From contig OX365955.1 of the NCBI GenBank assembly GCA_947247005.1, forward strand, positions 3,854,001 to 3,918,000: a stretch of DNA of 64,000 nucleotides. The letters are read 5' to 3'. Made by a program: the position numbers and the translations under genes. The notes below the pieces were generated by a model. It was not told the origin of the DNA. It ran no database searches and saw nothing but the letters and a program-made list of their open reading frames with translations. Source of the stretch: Spisula solida (taxonomy: Eukaryota; Mollusca; Bivalvia; Venerida; Mactridae). How positions within the stretch are numbered: the first letter of the stretch is position 1; every line of letters starts with the position of its first letter. Below are positions 57,180-64,000 of the stretch, in pieces.

Positions 57180-58235
57180 AACCTTTATAATGTATGTATA
57201 CAGTAATGCAATAGATGACATTAAAATTATTAATTACTTCAAAGATCATACAAACTGCATAATTCCATGATTATTTAGATTAATTATGTAGACATTCTTC
57301 GCAAACCGGAAGTGGATGAATCAAACCGAAAGTGAATGAAATTATCCAAACGAGCACAATTCTATATATCTAACAAGATGAATTAACTCGCTATAAAAAT
57401 GTCACGCGACTGTTGCTGATTGACGATAAACCGTCTGCTAATCAGTGTAGGCGACCGATCTATATATTTCTGTTTTATGCACAGTCACGTGGCACTAATT
57501 GGAAATTAGGACATATCGTTAACGGTCGGTTTTATAATTGATGTTTAAAATAAAACCTTTATCAATTTACTATGCCCATTTGAACCTTTGTTTCAAACAT
57601 CTGTTTTGTGATCACATTGGTTTAAACAACTGTAATTGCAACCAGTTTGATAAAATTGCAGCTGAAAATAGCTTTCTATGTCTCATTTTACATGACAAAA
57701 CTAGCAAAACACTGTATTTATTAAAGTCCCAGTATGCCTTAAATGGCTGTTTTTAAAAAGCAATAACTTTTTAACCTATCTGCAAAATTATGCATTTTGA
57801 GAACTTTAGTTGAGTCTCAAAGGTGGAAACACCATAGGATGGTTGAAAACGAAAAAAGCCTCCGGTTGGTTTGTAAACAAAATAACGAAATGTAAACAAT
57901 AAATGCATCAATTAAAGTCAAAGGGGAGCAACTTTTGCAAAATTAGTATTTTGTCATCGGTACATTTTACTAAATGTGGTTACTATTTCGACAAATATAG
58001 CTGATATTCTGTCGTCAATTATAGGTCATTTATGAAAAACAGCCTAATTCTTCGTATTTAGTCTATTTACTGGATGATCGGGAAAAAAGTTTTGGGAGAG
58101 ATAATGTGACTTTAAAACATTGGAGGTTCGTTAAAAATATTTAATGGTTTGTCGCTCACTAATTGTTGCATTTTGATGTTGTATAGTACAGTGATACTGA
58201 CGTGAGTCTAACCTTTATGCAGCTCCGAGAAGTTG
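57180..58235. other. No gene seen
   Basis: Non-coding sequence between the SINE and the foldback element. The 72-codon ORF at 57538-57756 matches nothing I recognise. Confidence 0.45.
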
Positions 58236-58237
58236 GC

Positions 58238-58955
58238 AGGAAGTTGGAAGCTCGTCGTTAGATATTGAATTTCCAGCTGCACGCCAATAACGAGCTAGCA
58301 GTGAGTTCGATATTCACATAGCCATTCCAATTTCCAGCTGGTATCCAGTATCCAGCTTTGAGTTCGTTATTCATTTTCTACTAGTGCGAATTTCCAGCAG
58401 ACGTCGAATATCCAGCCAGCAGGGAGTTCGTTATTGGACTTTACAAAAATGTCGAATTTCAAACTGGTGTCCAATATCCAGCTAGGAGTTCGTTATTCAA
58501 TTTCTACTAGCTGACGTCGAATTTCCAGCCAGCTAGGAGTTCGTTATTGGACTTGACAAAAATGTCGAATTTCGAGCTGGGTCCGAATTTCCAGCTAGCT
58601 CTGAGTTCGTAATTCGACTTGAAGAAAATGTCGAATGTCTAGCAGAGTTCGAATTTCCAGCTAGCTATGAGTTCGTTATTCGACTTGACAAAAAGTCGAT
58701 TTTCCAGCTGAGTTCGAATTTCCAGCCAGCTCTGAGTTCGTTATTCGACTTGAAGAAAATGTCGAATGTCTAGCAGAGTTCGAATTTCCAGCTAGCTATG
58801 AGTTCGTTATTCGACTTGACAAAAATTTGAATTTCCAGCTGAGTTCGAATTTCCAGCCAGCTCTGAGTTCGTTATTCGACTTGAAGAAAATGTCGAATGT
58901 CTAGCAGAGTTCGAATTCCCAGTCAGCTCTGAGGTCGTTATTCGATTTGACAAAA
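58238..58955 (+). repeat. Foldback element, left arm
   Basis: The outer end AGGAAGTTGGAAG, TTGAATTTCCAGCTGCACGC and CAATAACGAGCTAGCAGTGA is inverted at 60500-60591. It passes into about ten units of roughly 66 bp: GAGTTCGTTATTCGACTTGA, AGAAAATGTCGAATGTCTAG, CAGAGTTCGAATTTCCAGCT, AGCTAT. Outer units are more diverged than inner ones. Confidence 0.85.
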
Positions 58956-59165
58956 ATGTAAAAAACCCTAATGGTGAGGGACCAAGTGTCCATGTGAAAA
59001 ACCTGAATGGTAGGGGACTAGCGGTTTGTTGAAAAAACCGAAATGGTAGGGAACTTGTTGTTCGTAGGAAATACCTAGATGTTAGGGAACAAGGTATCCG
59101 AGTGAAAAAACCTTAAAGGTAGGGGATTAGATGTCCGTAGGAAAACCCTAAATGCTAGTGTTACT
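58956..59165 (+). repeat. Foldback inner domain, 36-bp units (left)
   Basis: Units of about 36-40 bp read GTGAAAAACCTGAATGGTAG, GGGACTAGCGG and variants (AAACCTTAAAGGTAGGGGAT, TAGATGTCCGTAGG). The same units occur directly repeated at 59660-59925 and inverted at 59930-60010. Confidence 0.8.
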
Positions 59166-59169
59166 TGGG

Positions 59170-59655
59170 GTCGATGGGGGTATAAACCAACAACTCCTGT
59201 CTAGTTCGATCTTTAATTTGACACTGCCTGACTAGTCTACATATATGATCAATCTTCACATTACTCGTGGAATACGTGGATCAATTTAATAGCAATCGCT
59301 TTTCACAACCAGACACTGACAGTCTAGTTACGTTCACATCACAGTGCACACAAGTTCACATCAGGAAAATAGCTTTCCACAATAATCACCTTATGATCAC
59401 ACTCAACTCTCCGACTCCCTTGACTAACGTGCTCAACCACAGAAGAATATAAGTTCTTCATGTACAACACAAGCATTACACACGCCAACAAGCTTCCAAC
59501 AAGCTTCTAACGTTGCCACACCCTGGCATAACTTGTTTGACAACTTAAATAACTATACAAGCTGTGCTTGATTGACCGCTATTGAACACTGTTCTATAAA
59601 TTAACCGAATCATTAAATTGACCGGCGCCGCTAACTACCTATGAAAAGTGGGACC
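59170..59655. other. Foldback element, central unique segment
   Basis: About 490 bp without repeats except AACAAGCTTCCAACAAGCTT. No transposase or other coding region was recognised. The 61-codon ORF at 59267-59452 has no known motif. Confidence 0.5.
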
Positions 59656-59659
59656 TGTT

Positions 59660-60010
59660 ACACTAGGGGACTAGGTTTCAGTAGGAAAAGCCTAAATGAT
59701 AGGTTTTCATGTGAAAAACATTCATGGTGTCCAAGTGAAAAACCAAAGTGGTAGGGGACTAGGTGTCAATGAGTATAATCTTAATGGTAGGGGACTAGGT
59801 GTCCATGTGAAAAACCTAAATGGTAGGGGATTAGATGTCCGTAGGAAAACCCTAAATGCTAGGGGATTAGGTTTCAGTAGGAAAAGCCTAAATGATAGGT
59901 TTTAATTTAATAAACCTACATGGTTGGGGACACCTAGTCTCCTACCATTTAAATTTTTCAGATGACAACCTGAATATTCCCCTACCATTCAGGTTTTTCA
60001 CATGGACACT
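59660..60010. repeat. Foldback inner domain, 36-bp units (right)
   Basis: Direct units up to about 59925 (GTCCATGTGAAAAACCTAAA, TGGTAGGGGACTAGG) are followed by inverted ones (ACACCTAGTCTCCTACCATT, CCCCTACCATTCAGG). The turning point lies near 59930. The plus-strand ORF with repeated NLNGRGLGV is a translation of the units. Confidence 0.8.
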
Positions 60011-60591
60011 TTTTGTCAAGTCAAATAACGAACTCAGGACTGGCTGGAAATTCGACTTTTGTCATGTCGAATAACGAACTCAGAGCTGGCTGGAAATTCG
60101 AACTCAGCTGGAAATTCGACTTTTTGTCAAGTTAAATAACGAACTCAGAGCTGCCTGGAAATTCGAACTCAGCTCGAAATTCGACATTTTTGCCATGTCG
60201 AATAACGCACGCGGACATTGCTGGAAATTCAAACGCAGCTGGAAATTCGATTTTTGTCAAGTCGATTAACGAACTCAGAGCTGGCTGGCAATTCGAACTC
60301 AGCTTGAAATTCGACTTTTTTGTCAAGTCGAATAACGATCTCAGAGCTGGCTGGAAATTCGAACTCAGCTCGAAATTCGACTTGTTGTCTTGAATGTCGA
60401 ATAACGGAGCTGCGTGGAAATTCGAACTCAGCTGGAAATTCGCACTGGTAGAAAATGAATAACGAACTCATTGCTGGATATTGGACACCAGCTGGAAATT
60501 GGCTTGGCTATGTGAATATCGAACTCACTGCTAGCTCGTTATTGGCGTGCGGCTGGAAATTCAATATCAAAGTACGATCTTCCAACTTCCT
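60011..60591 (-). repeat. Foldback element, right arm
   Basis: The reverse complement of the left arm: GTCAAGTCGAATAACGAACT, CAGAGCTGGCTGGAAATTCG and AACTCAGCTGGAAATTCGAC, ending TTATTGGCGTGCGGCTGGAA and CTTCCAACTTCCT. It has about seven 66-bp units, fewer than the left arm. No target duplication is visible next to 58238 or 60591. Confidence 0.85.
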
Positions 60592-60599
60592 CATATATC

Positions 60600-61845
60600 A
60601 ATTTCCGCGAGTCAACTGTGCAATACTCGTCCTTTAGATTTGTGGTTGCATTGCACATGTAGTGTGTTCGTGACACTTCCCGCTTAAGAAAACATACAAC
60701 ATGAGGGTTATAAATATAAACAAATGACAACTGTAAACATTTGGTAATCTAATAGGTATATATTTGGTTTAAACTGTATTCATTTCAATATTGGTACATA
60801 TGTACAATAATACAAACATGGAATAAGTAATGGATCGGAAAACAAGTTTTTGAAAACTTATATTGATTCCTCTCCAAGGTTTTTGTAAATACGAGAGGAA
60901 AGATCAAGTGATGACGGGTTTGAAGGTATAGTTCAGTTTGTCTTTGGATATCACAAACCACACAGCCTCACAGTCGGCGCTCCCGTATTAGATAAAAGTG
61001 CATAGGTGTAAAAAAATAGTCCGTTTGCGGCGAAAAATCGTCTAAAATGAAGATTTCTCAGTATTTACTGCACCTACAAGTATGATATTTTGCACGAGTA
61101 AATGAAATGTATCTACCTAATACACAATTAAATCTAAGCAACATCGGACATGATTGTGTGAAAAAAGTTTTGTTCATAAGTTCTATGTAAAATATTTGTA
61201 GTTTACAATGAAACTTCATGTCAGAAGACTCGATACACACAACAGCCAATTTTATGGTCACGTGACACGTCTAACGGTAGATTTACGTATTTGAAACCTA
61301 TTTAATATAGAATATACGAGGCCCGTCTGTACATCTCTTCTGTCCATGTGTATCATATGTTCGGGTCTAAACGTAAAAATGGATAGCGTCTATTAGCCTC
61401 CTTCTCGAACTATAAAAACACGGAATTTACAGCGTCTTTAACGATTTTGACTGCTTAATATAATTAGGCAATTCTTCAAACGTGTTCATGAATGTCGATT
61501 TCAGACTTATCCTAAAGGTTTGGGTAGATGTATATTACTCAATTATTTAGGACTGGTTCAGTCATAAGCCTACATGTCATTGCGCACATAAACATTACAA
61601 TGCTTTTATTAAGTTCTTAATTTAACATTATTTTATACGTGTATGTCCATGAATAAGTATAACATAGCGTATGTAGCTTAGTAAATAAGGGTTTGGTTTT
61701 CACTGCTTTTCAGTGATATTACATGTTTTATACATAATCTGTTACACATAAGCGACATACCTAAATAATCGACTGATATGGGCCTCATAAATTTCGCTTT
61801 CATCACAACAATGTTAATCTCGCTGATCACGGATTATAACAGTTA
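60600..61845. other. No gene seen; short family D match at 60627
   Basis: GCAATACTCGTCCTTTAGAT followed by TTGTGG resembles family D read inverted (35913-35935). The remaining 1.2 kb shows no gene or repeat. Confidence 0.4.
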
Positions 61846-61848
61846 TTC

Positions 61849-62378
61849 TAACACGATCTGCGGATTAATCCATTAAACAAAGAGAAGACCTGACCATGTT
61901 TTATTACCCCCATAAAACATGGTAACAAATTGGCTGTTACAATTTACGCCCCGTATCACATGACCTATTAATGAATGAATGAACGTAAACTTTATAGTAA
62001 ATATTTAACGGACCGCAAGTTTCACGAGAATCCAGTGTTACAGCTATGACGCATCTATTTTTAGAAACTCCAATATACTCTCGAAATTAAGATTCATAAA
62101 AATTTCTGATAATCAATTCATTTATATTTTTCATTTCATGACATAGATACACTATGCTCGTGTTATTAAAATTGTTTCAATGTTTAAAATGTGTTTTTTC
62201 CTTCAGAAAATTACGAAGGTCGTTTACATTAACGAGGGAGGTAATTGTACCAGCTAATAAGCCACTCAATTTCAGCGTGGAATTAGGTTCAATGTCAAAT
62301 GGGTGAAAATGGAATACGCGCAGTTAAATAGTGCGGAATATTATCGTATTTAGAATCGAAATAAAAACTCTGTTCTTG
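61849..62378 (+). repeat. Family F repeat (F2)
   Basis: TAACACGATCTGCGGATTAA, CGCCCCGTATCACATGACCT, GAATGAATGAACGTAAACTT and AAAATTACGAAGGTCGTTTA follow the order of F1 at 50249, with about 85-90% identity by eye. Confidence 0.8.
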
Positions 62379-62379
62379 T

Positions 62380-62506
62380 ATTTTGTCGGTGAATAAAACA
62401 CGGGCACTCGTTCGGATGCGGAAAATTAAATCACTCGTGCTACGCACTCGTGATTTAATTTGTCCGCATCCGAACTCCTGCCCATGTTTTATTCACCGAC
62501 AAAATA
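62380..62506. repeat. Long hairpin at the end of F2
   Basis: ATTTTGTCGGTGAATAAAAC and CGGATGCGGAAAATTAAATC at the left pair with GATTTAATTTGTCCGCATCC and GTTTTATTCACCGACAAAAT at the right. Arms are about 60 bp with a few mismatches. The apex is CACTCGTGCTACGCACTCGT. Confidence 0.85.
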
Positions 62507-62532
62507 CGCGAACAGATTTTTATTTCTTAATT

Positions 62533-62795
62533 ATAACACGATCTGCGGATTAATCCATTAAATATAGAGCGGACCTAACAATGTATTATTACCCCAATAA
62601 AACATACCTATCAAACTGGCTGTTTCTATTTACGCCCAGTATCACGTGACATATTTATGAATGAATGAACGTAAACTTTATAGTAAAATTTTCTACGAGT
62701 CACGATGACAAGGCGAGTTGCACGAGAATCCAGTGTTACAGCTATAGCGCATCTATTTTTAGAAACTCCAATATACTCTAGAAACCAAGTTTTAT
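62533..62795 (+). repeat. Family F repeat, first half (F3)
   Basis: AACACGATCTGCGGATTAAT, GGCTGTTTCTATTTACGCCC, ACGTAAACTTTATAGTAAAA and CAGTGTTACAGCTATAGCGC are kept. The copy stops at GAAACCAAGTTTTAT and the inverted F4 follows within 25 bases. Confidence 0.75.
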
Positions 62796-62822
62796 TTAAG
62801 AAATAAAAATATGTTCGCGTTT

Positions 62823-62885
62823 ATTGTCGGTGAATAAAACACGGGCAGGAGCATCCGAACGAGTGCCCGTGTTTTATTCACCGTC
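62823..62885. repeat. Hairpin at the F3/F4 border
   Basis: GTCGGTGAATAAAACACGGG at the left pairs with GTGCCCGTGTTTTATTCACC at the right, with GAGCATCCGAAC between. This is a shortened version of the hairpin at 62380. Confidence 0.8.
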
Positions 62886-63437
62886 AATATACAAGAACAG
62901 AGTTTTTATTTCGATTCTAAATACGATAATATCCCGCACTATTTAACTGCGCGCATTCCATTTTCACCCATTTGACATTGGACATAATTCCACGCTGAAA
63001 TTGAGTGGCTTGTTAGCTGGTACAACTACCTCCCTCGTTAATGAAAACGACCTTCGTAATTTTCTGAAGGAAATACCACATTTTAAACATTGAAACAATT
63101 TTAATAACACGAGTATATGGTATCTATTTCATAAAATGAAAAATACAAATGAATTGATTATCAGAAGCTTTAATAAAACTTGGTTTCTAGAGTATATTGG
63201 AGTTTCTAAAAATAGATGCGTCATAGCTGTAACACTGGATTCTCGTGCATCTCGCCTTGTCATCGTGACTCGTAGGAAATTTTACTATAAAGTTTACGTT
63301 CATTCATTCATAAATATGTCACGTGATACTGGGCGTAAATAGAAACAGCCAATTTGATAGGTATGTTTTATGGGGGTAATAATACATTGTTAGGTCCGCT
63401 CTATATTTAAACGATTAATCCGCAGATCGTGTTAGAA
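62848..63437 (-). repeat. Family F repeat, inverted full copy (F4)
   Basis: Plus-strand text ACAAGAACAGAGTTTTTATT, CACGCTGAAATTGAGTGGCT, CGTAATTTTCTGAAGGAAAT, CAAATGAATTGATTATCAGA and CGATTAATCCGCAGATCGTG is the reverse complement of F1/F2. The 68-codon ORF at 63136-63342 is incidental. Confidence 0.8.
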
Positions 63438-63439
63438 TA

Positions 63440-63830
63440 AAGCTTCTGATAATCAATTCATTTATATTTTTCATTTTGTGAAATAGATACCATATACTCG
63501 AGTTATTATAATTGTTTCAATGTTTAAAATGTGGTATTTCCTTCAGAAAATTAATTACGAAGGTCGTTTTCATTAACGAGGGAGGTAATTGTACCAGCTA
63601 ATAAGCCACTCAAATTCAGCGTGGAATTATGTTCAATGTCAAATGGGTGAAAATGGAATGCGCGCAGTTAAATAGTGCGGGATATTATCGTATTTAGAAT
63701 CGAAATCAAAACTCTGTTCTTGTATATTGTCGGTGAATAAAACACCGGCAGGAGTTCGGAAGCGGAAAAATTAAATCACGAGTGCACCGACAATAAACGC
63801 GAACAGATTTTTATTTCTTAAATAAAAAGA
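63440..63830 (+). repeat. Family F repeat, second half (F5)
   Basis: AAGCTTCTGATAATCAATTC, GAAGGTCGTTTTCATTAACG, AGCCACTCAAATTCAGCGTG and GTCGGTGAATAAAACACCGG continue the family in plus orientation, ending with GCGAACAGATTTTTATTTCT. The first half is missing. Confidence 0.75.
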
Positions 63831-64000
63831 CAGTTAATCATCAATGGAATACCAGATATCCTCCCTGCGTTAAAGTGTTCAAATGCAAGTGATATCAATA
63901 AACAATAAAGAATAAACTTGTTTAAATAAGTAATTAAAAATTATGAAATTTAAAATGGGAGTAGTTAGAATGTAATTATGATTCTACGTAAATTTGTATC

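Overview
The window looks like animal nuclear DNA, most probably from a bivalve mollusc. It is AT-rich, has no operon-like gene packing, and is full of short repeats: tRNA-derived SINE fragments, MITEs, minisatellites, and tandem-unit elements ending in GACGG-type arrays. The bivalve placement comes from remembered resemblance of these repeats to clam and mussel DNA and was not searched. I see no intact protein-coding gene and no functional tRNA or rRNA gene. The only recognisable proteins are transposon relics: the end of a Jockey/CR1-like LINE reverse transcriptase (8562-9175, minus, one frameshift and one stop) and two broken mariner-type transposase C-termini facing away from each other (44429-44764 minus, 44849-45012 plus). 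One 35-codon ORF at 33850 is a weak exon candidate. The rest reads as intergenic or intronic sequence.

Layout. 1-12 kb: several MITEs (1567, 4183, 6126), duplicated AT-rich blocks near 8.1 kb, the LINE relic, and the first copies of a dispersed family called H here. 12-16 kb: a convergent H pair, a 19-bp minisatellite and a 57-bp satellite. 16-21.6 kb: a long inverted repeat with arms of about 0.5-0.7 kb around 3.8 kb of spacer that holds SINE and MITE copies. 22-32 kb: family D repeats, a TTAA-flanked MITE, an 18-bp minisatellite, a tandem-unit element (T3) and a mariner-type MITE with perfect 23-bp ends. 33-43 kb: a perfect 46-bp palindrome, the large 29/30-bp array inside an H copy, a 31-bp minisatellite, and a T-class element inserted in an M-family MITE. 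43-46 kb: a SINE-like repeat and the two mariner relics. 46-50 kb is nearly featureless. 50-56 kb: the first F-family copy, a Tc1-type MITE interrupted by another T-class element, and a possible solo LTR. 57-64 kb: a SINE, a 2.35-kb foldback element built of 66-bp tandem repeats, and a mosaic of F-family copies in alternating orientation.

The most interesting content is architectural. (1) A class of elements (T1-T4) made of 120-160-bp tandem units closed by a GACG/GACGG/GTCC-like microsatellite; two of them interrupt MITEs of other families, so they have moved. (2) A foldback element resembling the FB (Drosophila) and TU (sea urchin) plan. (3) Family H, whose end carries a self-complementary monomer present one to three times in most copies but about 32 times in one. 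(4) Palindromes from unrelated arms that share a similar apex. Family letters are labels for this report only.
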